From: Deltaproteobacteria bacterium
GTDB taxonomy: Bacteria > Desulfobacterota > Binatia > HRBIN30 > JACQVA1
Direction of reading: 5' to 3'
Length of the DNA: 64,000 nt
Assembly (NCBI GenBank): GCA_016210005.1
Contig: JACQVA010000012.1
Location: 62,001 to 126,000, forward strand
Shown: in pieces, positions 23,900 to 31,890 of the stretch
How the letters are laid out: each line of letters starts with the position of its first letter
Numbering within the stretch: position 1 is the stretch's first letter
The notes under the pieces: generated by a model
The model's database searches: none
Seen by the model: only the letters and a program-made list of their open reading frames with translations
Told to the model about the DNA's origin: nothing
Translations under genes and position numbers: made by a program

Positions 23900-24973
23900 T
23901 CACCTCACCCCAGCTCCGACCTGGGAGGAGAGGGAGTAAGAGCGGGCCGACCGAAGAGCGGCGATCGCGTCGAGTTGCGCGTGCTCGTCACCCAGTGTTT
24001 GGCGGCCGACCAGCGCGCGCCGCACCAGCACGTGCGCCATGTGCTCCCAGGTGAACGCCACCCCGCCGTGCAGTTGCAGCGCCGTTTCGGTCACCTCCCG
24101 CGCATGCTCCGAGCAATAGGCTTTGGCCGTGCGCGCTGCGAGCAGGGCTGCGTGCGCGTCCAGCTCCTCGACCGCCCAGCCGGCGTACCACGCCAAGCCG
24201 CGCGCGGCCTCGGTCGATACCTGCGCTTCGGCGGCCAGGTGCTGCACCGCCTGGAACGTGCCCACGGGCACGCCGAACTGGACGCGCGTGGAGACGTAGG
24301 CCACCGAGAGATCGAGGGCCGCCTGCATCACGCCGACAAGGTCGCCGCAAATGGCCGCCAGCGCCAGGGCCAGCGTCCGCTCCATAGCCTCCGGCGGCAG
24401 CGCGCCGCCGAGATCTCCGATATCGATGATCTCGGCTGCCGCCTCGACCACGCGCAACTCGCGGGTCAGATCGACGCCGTTGAGCCGATCGGCGCGTGGG
24501 CGCACCGCCAGCAATCTTCCCGAGTCGCGCTCGATCACCAGGCCCGCCTCTGCGCCTCTCGCCTCCCAGGCCACGCCGGCCTCGCCGCGAGACGCAAACC
24601 GCGCCAACGTAGGATCGAGCACCGGCGCCAGACGCCGCTGGCCGCTGGCAAGCGACTCCAGTACTTCGGCCGACGCGCCGCCGGCGGCTAGCAGGCTGCT
24701 CGCGATGATCGCCGGGCCGATGAACGGCAAAGGAACCAGCCGCTTGCCGAGCTCTTCAGCCGCCAGGACAACCTCGACCCCGGAGACCGGCATTCCGCCG
24801 GCGGACTCGGGAATCCGCATCCCCAGCAAACCCATCTCAGCCAGCTGCGCCCATTCGCTTTCGCCCGCTCCGGCCGGCGGCAACTGCGCGGTCGATGGCG
24901 GAGCGAGATCAGCGGCCAGTCGAGCGACGCTGTCGCGTAGTGCTTGCTGTTCTTCGGTCAGACTGGCGTCCAT
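23900..24973 (-). CDS. Acyl-CoA dehydrogenase, subunit 2 of an adjacent pair
   Basis: A 357-residue acyl-CoA dehydrogenase homologue with a divergent middle domain. MDASLTEEQQALRDSVARLA opens the N-terminal domain; the C-terminal domain has RVQFGVPVGTFQAVQHLAAE and ALQLHGGVAFTWEHMAHVLV. The beta domain lacks the usual S-E-P-x-x-G-S-D motif, consistent with the non-catalytic or half-site partner of a heteromeric enzyme. The extreme C-terminus (SSQVGAGVR) is encoded by DNA resembling common intergenic repeats (CTCACCCCAGCTCC). It probably acts with the enzyme encoded just downstream. Confidence 0.9.
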   Translation of the reverse strand: MDASLTEEQQALRDSVARLAADLAPPSTAQLPPAGAGESEWAQLAEMGLLGMRIPESAGGMPVSGVEVVLAAEELGKRLVPLPFIGPAIIASSLLAAGGASAEVLESLASGQRRLAPVLDPTLARFASRGEAGVAWEARGAEAGLVIERDSGRLLAVRPRADRLNGVDLTRELRVVEAAAEIIDIGDLGGALPPEAMERTLALALAAICGDLVGVMQAALDLSVAYVSTRVQFGVPVGTFQAVQHLAAEAQVSTEAARGLAWYAGWAVEELDAHAALLAARTAKAYCSEHAREVTETALQLHGGVAFTWEHMAHVLVRRALVGRQTLGDEHAQLDAIAALRSARSYSLSSQVGAGVR

Positions 24974-25042
24974 AGGCAGGCGAGCGGACCCTACCTCACC
25001 CCTGCTGCCAGCGCCAGACGCAGGGATGAAGCCCCGCGGCTC

Positions 25043-25813
25043 TCAGAGGTCGACGCGGACGCGGGCGTTGGGTTCGTCGCGAGTGGCGCGGGCAGCGCTG
25101 CGGAAGGTGCCGTTGAGGTACAGGTTGGCCAAGATGACCTGATCGTCGCGCACCGCCTTGCTGATGATTGCACTCACGGTGCGCTGCGGCGCCTCGAAGT
25201 AGAACATCGTCGGTGCCGTGCATAGCCGGGTATCCCCGCAGGGCAGAAACGTGCTGGTCTCGTCGCCGATATTGGCGGTGAACGGGATCTCGTTCTGCGA
25301 GCCGGTTTGCTCGCTGCACAGCGTGCTCGGCGGGTTGGTCTGGGTGCAGACCTCGAGGCGAATCTCCGGTGCCGAAGCGTCGAGCGCGGGCTGCGGTCCG
25401 TTAGTCGCCACGCTCACTTCCTGCTCCGTGCCGGCGGCGATAACGGCCGGGGGCGCGACCAAGTTTTCTTCAAAGCCGAGGCGCAACTCGATCGTCACGT
25501 CATTGGTGGCGGTCGGGTTGCCGCTAAATGTTGCCCGCACCTGCGGATCAGGGGGCAGGCCGGGAGTATCCGTGGTGTTCGGGCCGGCGTTGAGCAAGAT
25601 GAAGGTATGCGGCGCCAACAACTCACGCGGCGGATCGAACAGATGTGGCGGGCCGTTGCTGGCCAAAATCTCGACCAGGCGAAACGGGGTGCCGGTGACG
25701 CCCTTGACCCGGAAGTTGGCTTCGCGCGCGCGCAGCGGATTGGTGCCCGACTCGCCGCAACCGGCTAGCAGGATCACGACGAACATGGCGGTGATACGGC
25801 GGGCGAGACTCAT
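25043..25813 (-). CDS. Hypothetical lipoprotein
   Basis: A 256-residue exported protein with a lipoprotein signal: MSLARRITAMFVVILLAGCG, Cys19 in an LAGC lipobox. The mature part is beta-rich and Thr/Pro/Asn-rich (PNTTDTPGLPPDPQVRATFS, NDVTIELRLGFEE), with paired cysteines (VCTQTNPPSTLC, LPCGDTRLC) that could form disulfides. The C-terminal segment VRDDQVILANLYLNGTF repeats the beta pattern. I recognise no family. It is divergent from the metallopeptidase gene, and its 3' end is 69 nt before the acyl-CoA dehydrogenase start, so cotranscription with that pair is possible. Confidence 0.75.
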   Translation of the reverse strand: MSLARRITAMFVVILLAGCGESGTNPLRAREANFRVKGVTGTPFRLVEILASNGPPHLFDPPRELLAPHTFILLNAGPNTTDTPGLPPDPQVRATFSGNPTATNDVTIELRLGFEENLVAPPAVIAAGTEQEVSVATNGPQPALDASAPEIRLEVCTQTNPPSTLCSEQTGSQNEIPFTANIGDETSTFLPCGDTRLCTAPTMFYFEAPQRTVSAIISKAVRDDQVILANLYLNGTFRSAARATRDEPNARVRVDL

Positions 25814-25890
25814 CAGCTGGCGGCCTTGTGTCAGGATTCGACCAGTGGGTCAAGTTGGTGCCTCGGCGCCGCGCGGTGTATGATCGCGCC

Positions 25891-26259
25891 ATGGATCGGA
25901 GCCGGTTCGAGCAGTTGGTGGAGGAGGCCCTCGATGAACTGCCGGAGGAGTTTGCCGCCCGGCTGGAGAACGTCGAGGTGGTCGTAGAAGACGAGCCGGC
26001 CCCGGATCTGCTGCGTGAAATGGAACTCGATCCGCGCCGCGATACCCTGTTTGGGCTCTACCAGGGCGTTCCCTTGAGCGATCGCGGTGCCGGCTACGGC
26101 ATGGTGCTACCCGACCGCATCACGATCTTCTACCGTCCGCTGGTACGGACCTACCACACCCCGGGTGCGATCCGGCGTCAGATCAAGAAGACGGTCGTCC
26201 ACGAGGTCGGGCATTTCTTCGGCCTCGATGACGACGAAATCCGGGCGGCGGGCTACTAG
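25891..26259 (+). CDS. Zincin-like metallopeptidase (PF06262 type)
   Basis: A 122-residue protein of typical family length. ATG 25891 is chosen because MDRSRFEQLVEEALDELPEE is the conserved N-terminus. The zinc motif is HEVGHFFGLDDDEI (HEVGH at 104-108), preceded by RRQIKKTVV. Members of this minimal-gluzincin-like family are small cytoplasmic proteins; proteolytic activity is not well established. The gene heads a set of four tightly packed plus-strand genes: the next starts 15 nt downstream and the two after that overlap. Confidence 0.9.
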   Translation: MDRSRFEQLVEEALDELPEEFAARLENVEVVVEDEPAPDLLREMELDPRRDTLFGLYQGVPLSDRGAGYGMVLPDRITIFYRPLVRTYHTPGAIRRQIKKTVVHEVGHFFGLDDDEIRAAGY

Positions 26260-26274
26260 CGAGCGCGGATCGTC

Positions 26275-26547
26275 ATGCCCGAGATGCTGAGCGATGTGGA
26301 GCGGGTGTTGCGCTTGAGCGAGCGCATGCGTCTGCTGGTAGCGGTGAGCGAGGAAATCCCGGTCGAAAGCAAGCTCAACGCCGAGGCGATGTTAAAGATG
26401 TTCGAGGCCGCCGTGGCCGCTGCCGATGATCCGGCCGATCGCGCGCGGGCATCCGGATACTACCGGGTGCTCTACCGTGATTTGGAGCCGTATGCCGACC
26501 TGGAGGCCTTGTTGTCGGCGATGCGGGTGTTTGCTCCCTACCTGTGA
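26275..26547 (+). CDS. Small hypothetical protein
   Basis: A 90-residue, fully alpha-helical acidic protein (EMLSDVERVLRLSERMRLLV at the start, YADLEALLSAMRVFAPYL at the end). It has no membrane segment, cysteine or recognisable domain. The start at 26275 follows the metallopeptidase stop by 15 nt, and its stop overlaps the GTG of the methyltransferase gene (GTGA), so translation is coupled. Function unknown; position suggests a partner of the neighbouring metallopeptidase or methyltransferase. Confidence 0.7.
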   Translation: MPEMLSDVERVLRLSERMRLLVAVSEEIPVESKLNAEAMLKMFEAAVAAADDPADRARASGYYRVLYRDLEPYADLEALLSAMRVFAPYL

Positions 26548-27206
26548 GTGCCGCCGTGCTGATCACCGCAGCAGTCGAAGAAGAAGTCCTCGCGGATCTG
26601 CCGGGCGGCGCGCTGCGGCTCATTCGCGTGCGCGACCTGGCGCGATACATCGATCGCGCCGTGCTGTTGCAGAATGCCGGCGCGCCGGAACCGCCGTACT
26701 GGGCGCACTTGTGGGCCGCGGCCTTGACGCTGGCCCGCCTGGTTGCGAACGCCGCGGCGCGTTGGCGCGGCCGGCGCGTGCTCGAATTGGGCTGTGGCCT
26801 GGGCGTGCCCGGCTTGATCGCGGCACGCGGTGGGGCGCACGTATGCTTCAGTGACCGCGACCCTGATGCCTTGCGCTTTGTCCGGCGCAACCTCTGCGCC
26901 AATGCACTGCAGGCGGAAGTCTTCGCCATGGACTGGCAACGTGCCGCGGTGCGTGGCGGCTTCGATCTCTGTCTGGCAGCGGATGTCACCTATGATCCCG
27001 AGGCCAATCCCGCGCTGGTTGATTTCCTCGCCGCGCACCTGAGTGAGAGCGGCGAAGCCTGGATCGCGGAATCCGTTCGCACTGAAGAGCAGCGTCTGCC
27101 CGACCTGTTGCGGCCGCGCTTCGCGCTCAGCGAGCAGCGCGTGGCCGAATCAGAGGACGGTCACCGGGTCTGGGTGCGGGTGCTGCGGGCGCGGCGGTTG
27201 CCATGA
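26544..27206 (+). CDS. Class I SAM-dependent methyltransferase (METTL/Methyltransf_16-like)
   Basis: A 220-residue methyltransferase starting at GTG 26544. Motif I is VLELGCGLGVPGLIAARGG (residues 79-97), motif II includes CFSDRDPDALRFVRRN, and the post-II block is LCLAADVTYDPE. The N-terminal PPYWAHLWAAALTLARLV matches the W-P-A-x-x-L region of protein lysine or small-molecule methyltransferases related to eukaryotic METTL21/NNT1. Substrate unknown. It overlaps both neighbours by 4 nt (GTGA upstream, ATGA downstream). Confidence 0.85.
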   Translation: MSAAVLITAAVEEEVLADLPGGALRLIRVRDLARYIDRAVLLQNAGAPEPPYWAHLWAAALTLARLVANAAARWRGRRVLELGCGLGVPGLIAARGGAHVCFSDRDPDALRFVRRNLCANALQAEVFAMDWQRAAVRGGFDLCLAADVTYDPEANPALVDFLAAHLSESGEAWIAESVRTEEQRLPDLLRPRFALSEQRVAESEDGHRVWVRVLRARRLP

Positions 27207-27919
27207 AGTACCTCGTCTTCGACATCGAAACGCGCATCGACAAGGGCTTGGTTCGTGCCGTGTATCATCCAGACGAGCCGCTGAGCGATGAAGAGGCCTA
27301 CGAGCGGGTGCGCCAACACTTACGCCAGGAGTATGACAGCGACTTCTTTCCGGTCCCGTTCCACGTGCCGATCTGCGTGGTCCTGGGCCGGGTGTCCGAT
27401 GACCTGAGGTTGAGCGCGGTCGATACCTATAGCGTGGCGGAGTTGTCGGAAGCCGAGGTAGTGCGGCGGTTTTGGGCCGAGGTCGAGGCGATGGACGCCA
27501 AGCTGGTCTCCTTCAACGGGCGCGGCTTCGATCTGCCGGTGTTGGAGCTGCAAGCGCTGCGGCACGGGGTCGCGGCCCCGCGCTATTTCAACGAGCGCTA
27601 CGGGTTACGCTATCGCTACTCCGATCAGCAGTACGACCTGCACGACTTCCTCACCAACGCCGGCGCAGTACGGCTGCGCGGTGGTCTCGACATGCTGAGC
27701 AAGCTGATCGGTCTACCAGGTAAGACCACGGTTCGCGGCGAGCAGGTCGAGGCGCTGTGGGGCGCCGGCGAGACGCAGGCGATCAGCCGTTATTGCCGCC
27801 GCGATGTGATTCAGACCTACCTCTTGCTGTTGCGCGTCGAACGTATGCGCGGGCGCGTCAGCCAAGCCCAGCTCGAAGCACTTTGGGCCGCTGCCGCGGC
27901 TTGGCGCGCTGAGCTGTGA
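27203..27919 (+). CDS. Predicted 3'-5' exonuclease (DEDDy, PolB-like)
   Basis: A 238-residue member of the predicted PolB-like 3'-5' exonuclease family (PF10108). ExoI is YLVFDIETRI (D7, E9), ExoII is LVSFNGRGFDLPVLEL, and ExoIII is SRYCRRDVIQTYLLLLR, giving the acidic metal ligands. QYDLHDFLTNAGAVRLRGGL lies between. Stand-alone proteins of this type are thought to degrade single-stranded DNA or RNA ends; the exact role is unknown. It ends the coupled four-gene set; the 90-nt gap to the next gene suggests a separate unit downstream. Confidence 0.88.
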   Translation: MKYLVFDIETRIDKGLVRAVYHPDEPLSDEEAYERVRQHLRQEYDSDFFPVPFHVPICVVLGRVSDDLRLSAVDTYSVAELSEAEVVRRFWAEVEAMDAKLVSFNGRGFDLPVLELQALRHGVAAPRYFNERYGLRYRYSDQQYDLHDFLTNAGAVRLRGGLDMLSKLIGLPGKTTVRGEQVEALWGAGETQAISRYCRRDVIQTYLLLLRVERMRGRVSQAQLEALWAAAAAWRAEL

Positions 27920-28009
27920 GGCCGCTGGCGCCTATTTCGCGCGTGGGCCGGCTGTGCCATGGTGGCGGCACCAGCGCGAGGCAGTCAGTCGAGCAACCAG
28001 GAGGGTCAC

Positions 28010-28951
28010 ATGCCGGACTCGGATTTGTTGCGCGCCGATGCCTTTACGATCGAGCGTGGGGCTGTGCGCGGCTTCAACATGAGCTTTGTGCGGGCGGGCG
28101 TGGGCGGGTTGCCCTTGTTACTCATCCATGGCTGGCCCGAAACCAAGCGCATCTGGTATCGCAACATCGGCCCGCTCTCAGAGGCCGGCTTCGAGGTCAT
28201 CGCACCCGACTTGCGCGGCTTCGGAGACAGCGACATTCCTACCGATGGCTTCTTCGATCTAGCGGCGCACTCGCGTGACCTCTACGCCCTGGTACACGAC
28301 CGACTCGGTCATCAGCGTGTGGTTGTCGCCGGCGGTGATCTCGGTGGCGCCATTTTACAGGACCTCGGGCTGCGCTTCCCCGGCTTTGTCGTGCGCCAGG
28401 TGCTCTTCAACGGACCGCTGCCGTATCTGCGCGAGGAGCATCGCGGCCTGCGCACGCGGCCGGCGCTCGAGGCGGCCGACTACTATCTGCGCCAGGGCAC
28501 CGGCGCCGACAGCCTACTGGCGGAGCTCAGCAGCGAAGCCGAACGGCGCGATTACGTCGCCTCGTTCTACGGCCACCGCTTCTGGGCCGCCCCCGGGGCC
28601 TTTACCGCCGCCGCGGTGGCATTCATGAGCGCGCCCTTCGCCGAGCCCGCGAAGCTGCGCGCGGGCTGGGGCAACTACGAATCGGCGATGGGCACGCGCC
28701 CGCTCTCAGAGCCGCCGCACTGGGGCAAGAACCCGCTGCCGACCCTGATCCTGTTCGGCCCCGAAGACCACATCATCTACCCCGACTTCGACCGGATGGC
28801 CGAGTGCGTTTTTCTCGAGCGCATCGGGCCGTTTCGCTTGCGCAACTGCGGCCATTTCGTCCAGTGGGAGCAAGCCCACGTGTTCAACCAGGCGCTGCGC
28901 TACTTCTGCGCCGACCTGCTGGCGCGGCCGCGCCCGGAGCGCTGCGCCTGA
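28010..28951 (+). CDS. Alpha/beta hydrolase, epoxide-hydrolase-like
   Basis: A 313-residue hydrolase starting at ATG 28010 behind AGGAGGGTCAC. HGWPETKRIWYRN carries the HG oxyanion motif; the nucleophile elbow is VVVAGGDLGGAIL with Asp110, so the nucleophile is Asp rather than Ser, as in epoxide hydrolases and haloalkane dehalogenases. PTLILFGPEDHII provides the acidic residue and NCGHFVQWEQ the catalytic His. The family's common elbow is GHDWGG; here it is GGDLGG. The cap domain between lacks clear paired Tyr signatures, so epoxide hydrolase activity is plausible, not certain. GIY-YIG element B is inserted 30 nt after its stop. Confidence 0.88.
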   Translation: MPDSDLLRADAFTIERGAVRGFNMSFVRAGVGGLPLLLIHGWPETKRIWYRNIGPLSEAGFEVIAPDLRGFGDSDIPTDGFFDLAAHSRDLYALVHDRLGHQRVVVAGGDLGGAILQDLGLRFPGFVVRQVLFNGPLPYLREEHRGLRTRPALEAADYYLRQGTGADSLLAELSSEAERRDYVASFYGHRFWAAPGAFTAAAVAFMSAPFAEPAKLRAGWGNYESAMGTRPLSEPPHWGKNPLPTLILFGPEDHIIYPDFDRMAECVFLERIGPFRLRNCGHFVQWEQAHVFNQALRYFCADLLARPRPERCA

Positions 28952-28980
28952 GGCCGGTGCTGCCCGCGCGGCTGCGGCGG

Positions 28981-29469
28981 GGGTGCGCGACAAATTTGTG
29001 GGTAACGTGGTTCGGTGTTATGGCCGTCATTCCCGCGAAAGCGGAAATCCAGTTTGGCGTTTGGCGCTATGGACAAGCAGTTCTGCGTTTACATCCTCCG
29101 CTCGCCAGCAAACGGAACGGCACGCTGTACATTGGGGTGACCTCACAGCGTTGACAAGCTGGTCTACTACGAAGCGCACGGCTGCGCAGAGACCGCAATC
29201 GTGCGGGAGAAGCAGCTGAAGAAGTGGGGCCGCGCCTGGAAGATCGAGCTGATCGCAGCTCAGAACCCGGACGGGCGAGACCTCGATGACGAGATCGTGT
29301 AGCGCTGGCGGGTCGTAGCGAGCCGGTGCCGTGGATTCCCGCTTTCGCGGGAATGACAAATTGCGTCCCTTTCGGCCATGGGCCTCGGCCTGTCAGTACA
29401 CCGTACTGTCAGACTGCTGAGGATTTGCCCGGTCGGCTGCACGTTACCCACAGATTTGTCGCACACCCC
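28981..29469 (+). mobile_element. GIY-YIG inverted-repeat element, copy B (489 bp)
   Basis: Inverted ends 28981-29009 and 29440-29468 match at 27 of 29 positions and are nearly identical to those of copy A. Inside are a left REP-like ATTCCCGCGAAAGCGG (29029-29044) and its inverted partner ATTCCCGCTTTCGCGGGAAT at 29335-29354, so inverted repeats are nested. Between them is a broken GIY-YIG ORF. The element is flanked by the 8-bp direct repeat TGCGGCGG (28973-28980 and 29470-29477), as expected of a target-site duplication. No transposase gene is present. Confidence 0.85.
29069..29300 (+). pseudogene. GIY-YIG nuclease with internal deletion
   Basis: Starts MDKQFCVYIL like copy A. It then has a 5-nt insertion near 29097-29105 and lacks the 63 nt that correspond to 8455-8517 of copy A, joining CTCACAGC directly to GTTGACAAG. 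The 3' part is complete here: LVYYEAHGCAETAIVREKQL, then AWKIELIAAQNPDGRDLDDE and a TAG stop at 29299-29301. This copy therefore preserves the C-terminus that copy A has lost. No full reading frame remains. Confidence 0.85.
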
Positions 29470-29589
29470 TGCGGCGGTAGCGAAGGCAAGGTACTTTGCT
29501 TTTTCAGCGGCGTAATGTCATTGCTCGGCGCCGGCACTGTGCGCGTCCGCGCGCCGCCGGCCAGCATTATTGTCGCAGGAGATAGCGCC

Positions 29590-30591
29590 ATGGAGAAAGC
29601 AGCGAAGCAAGAGCCCGACGGACCAGCCCGCCGCTGGCTGTCCTACCGCCCCGAAATCAAGATCATGGATTGCACCATCCGCGACGGCGGGCTGATGAAC
29701 AATCACCAGTTCGACGACGCCACCGTCCGCGCCGTTTACAGCGCCTGCGTGCAAGCGGGCATCGATTACATGGAACTCGGCTACAAGGCCTCGAAACGGA
29801 TCTTCGTCCCGGCGCAGTACGGCTGCTGGAAGTTCTGCACCGAGGACGACATGCGCCGGGTGGTGGGGGACAACGACTCCCCCTTGAAACTGTCGGTGAT
29901 GGCCGACGCCGAACGCACTGACTATCACGAGGACATCTTGCCGCGCGGCCAGAGCGTGCTGAGCATGGTCCGCGTCGCCACCTACATCCACCAGATCCCC
30001 GTGGCCTTGGATATGATCAAGGACGCCCACGACAAGGGCTACGAGACCACCCTCAACCTGATGGCCGCCTCGACAGTGCCGGAGTGGGAGCTGGACGAAG
30101 CGCTGGCGATCCTGGCGGATTCGGAAGTCGATGCGATTTACCTGGTCGACAGCTTCGGCGCCTTCTACAGCGAGCAGGTCCGCTACCTGATGGAGAAGTT
30201 CCTGCGCTACACCACCCCCTGCGGCAAGACCATCGGCATGCACGCGCACAACAACCAGCAGCTGGCTTACGCCAACAGCATCGAAGCCATCATCCTGGGC
30301 GCCAACATGCTCGATGGCAGCATGGCCGGTCTCGGTCGCGGCGCCGGCAACTGCCCGATCGAACTGCTGATCGGTTTCCTCCACAACCCCAAGTACCGGC
30401 TCCGGCCCGTGCTGCAGTGCATTCAGGAATACATCGAGCCGATGCGGCAGAAGCTTCTCTGGGGCTTCGATATCCCGTACATGATGACCGGCCTGCTCAA
30501 CCGCCACCCGCGCGCCGCCATCGAGTTCAACACCACCGAGCACCGCGGCAACCTGGTCAAGTTCTTCGACTCCCTGGTCGAAGAGGAGTAA
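29590..30591 (+). CDS. DRE-TIM (HMGL-like) aldolase-superfamily protein
   Basis: A 333-residue TIM-barrel protein starting at ATG 29590 after GCAGGAGATAGCGCC. The signature IMDCTIRDGGLMNNHQFDD gives the metal-binding Asp and catalytic Arg of HMG-CoA lyase/homocitrate synthase/4-hydroxy-2-oxovalerate aldolase relatives. IGMHAHNNQQLAYANSIEA supplies the H-x-H metal ligands, and LDGSMAGLGRGAGNCPIELL the glycine-rich loop. YLVDSFGAFY is the strand-5 D-x-x-G. The family performs Claisen-type or aldol C-C bond cleavage or formation; the substrate here is unknown. The thiolase gene follows on the same strand after 108 nt. Confidence 0.85.
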   Translation: MEKAAKQEPDGPARRWLSYRPEIKIMDCTIRDGGLMNNHQFDDATVRAVYSACVQAGIDYMELGYKASKRIFVPAQYGCWKFCTEDDMRRVVGDNDSPLKLSVMADAERTDYHEDILPRGQSVLSMVRVATYIHQIPVALDMIKDAHDKGYETTLNLMAASTVPEWELDEALAILADSEVDAIYLVDSFGAFYSEQVRYLMEKFLRYTTPCGKTIGMHAHNNQQLAYANSIEAIILGANMLDGSMAGLGRGAGNCPIELLIGFLHNPKYRLRPVLQCIQEYIEPMRQKLLWGFDIPYMMTGLLNRHPRAAIEFNTTEHRGNLVKFFDSLVEEE

Positions 30592-30699
30592 CGGCTTCGG
30601 GCCCCCTGGCTTCCCTTACGCCGGCGATGACGCTATGACACTGCGCGTCAGGCGACCGGGAGCAGCCGGCGCCGAGTCCGAACAACAAGGAGACACCCC

Positions 30700-31890
30700 A
30701 TGGGCAGAAAGGTTTTCGTCATCGGCGTCGGCATGACCAAGTTCGAGAAGCCGGGCTCGCGCGCCTGGGACTATCCCGACATGGCCAAGGAGGCGGGTAC
30801 CAAAGCCTTGCAGGACGCGGGCATTCCCTACGATACCGTCGAGCAAGCGGTGGTGGGCTACTGCTACGGAGAGTCCACCTGCGGCCAGCGCGCGGTCTAC
30901 GGCCTCGGCCTCACCGGCATCCCGATTTACAACGTCAACAACAACTGCTCGACCGGCTCGACCGCACTGTTCATGGCCAAGCAGCTGATCGAGGGCGGCA
31001 TCGCCGACTGCGCGCTGGCGCTGGGCTTCGAGAAGATGGAAAAGGGCTCGCTCGGCGCCAAGTACACCGATCGCACCCATCCGATGGATCGCCACATGCA
31101 ACTGATGGCCGATCTGCGCGGGTTTGCTGCGGCGCCGGCGGCGCCGCAGATGTTCGGCAACGCCGGCCGCGAGCACATGGAGCGCTACGGCACCACCGCG
31201 CTGCATTTCGCCAAGATCGGCTGGAAGAACCACAAGCACTCGGTGAACAACCCCTACTCGCAGTTCCAGGCCGAGTACTCGCTCGACGATATCCTCAACG
31301 CCCCGATGGTCTACGAGCCGCTGACCAAGCTGCAGTGCTGCCCGACCTCGGACGGCTCCGGCGCCGCAATCCTGGCGAGCGAGGATTTCGTCCGCAAGCA
31401 CGGGTTGCAGCCCAAGGCCATCGAGATCGTCGCCATGGCCATGGCCACCGACTTCACCAGCTCGTTCGAGGAGCGCAGCTGCATCAAGATGGTCGGCTAC
31501 GACCTCACCAAACAGGCCTCGCAGAAGGTCTACCGGCAGAGCGGCCTCGGCCCCGAAAATGTCGACGTGGTCGAGCTGCACGACTGCTTCTCGTGCAACG
31601 AGCTGATCACCTACGAAGCGCTCGGCCTGTGCTCTGAGGGCAAGGCGGGGGAGTTCGTCGACTCGGGCGCCAACACTTACGGCGGCAAGGTCGTCGTCAA
31701 TCCCTCGGGCGGCTTGATCTCCAAGGGGCATCCCTTGGGCGCCACCGGTCTGGCGCAGTGCAGCGAGCTGACGTGGCAGCTACGCGGTCAAGCCGACAAG
31801 CGCCAAGTGAAGGCTGCCAAGGTCGCGTTGCAGCACAACCTCGGCCTCGGCGGCGCCGCGGTCGTCACGATGTACCGCAAGGCAGCGTAA
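30700..31890 (+). CDS. SCP-x-type thiolase / lipid-transfer protein
   Basis: A 396-residue thiolase-fold protein with the ribosome site AAGGAG. The catalytic Cys is in [20 protein letters not shown] (C83). [19 protein letters not shown] replaces the usual second block, and [20 protein letters not shown] holds the catalytic His near 346. The closing [16 protein letters not shown] matches SCP-x/lipid-transfer thiolases rather than FadA. These act in C-C bond cleavage or retro-aldol steps of fatty acid and steroid side-chain breakdown. The neighbouring HMGL-like protein and nearby acyl-CoA dehydrogenases support a catabolic role. Its 3' end overlaps the convergent kinase gene by 26 nt. Confidence 0.93.
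   Translation: MGRKVFVIGVGMTKFEKPGSRAWDYPDMAKEAGTKALQDAGIPYDTVEQAVVGYCYGESTCGQRAVYGLGLTGIPIYNVNNNCSTGSTALFMAKQLIEGGIADCALALGFEKMEKGSLGAKYTDRTHPMDRHMQLMADLRGFAAAPAAPQMFGNAGREHMERYGTTALHFAKIGWKNHKHSVNNPYSQFQAEYSLDDILNAPMVYEPLTKLQCCPTSDGSGAAILASEDFVRKHGLQPKAIEIVAMAMATDFTSSFEERSCIKMVGYDLTKQASQKVYRQSGLGPENVDVVELHDCFSCNELITYEALGLCSEGKAGEFVDSGANTYGGKVVVNPSGGLISKGHPLGATGLAQCSELTWQLRGQADKRQVKAAKVALQHNLGLGGAAVVTMYRKAA

Noticed and set aside
29326-29589. N-terminal extension of the DRE-TIM protein into element B
   Set aside because: Same reason; ATG 29590 has a good ribosome site and the family N-terminus.
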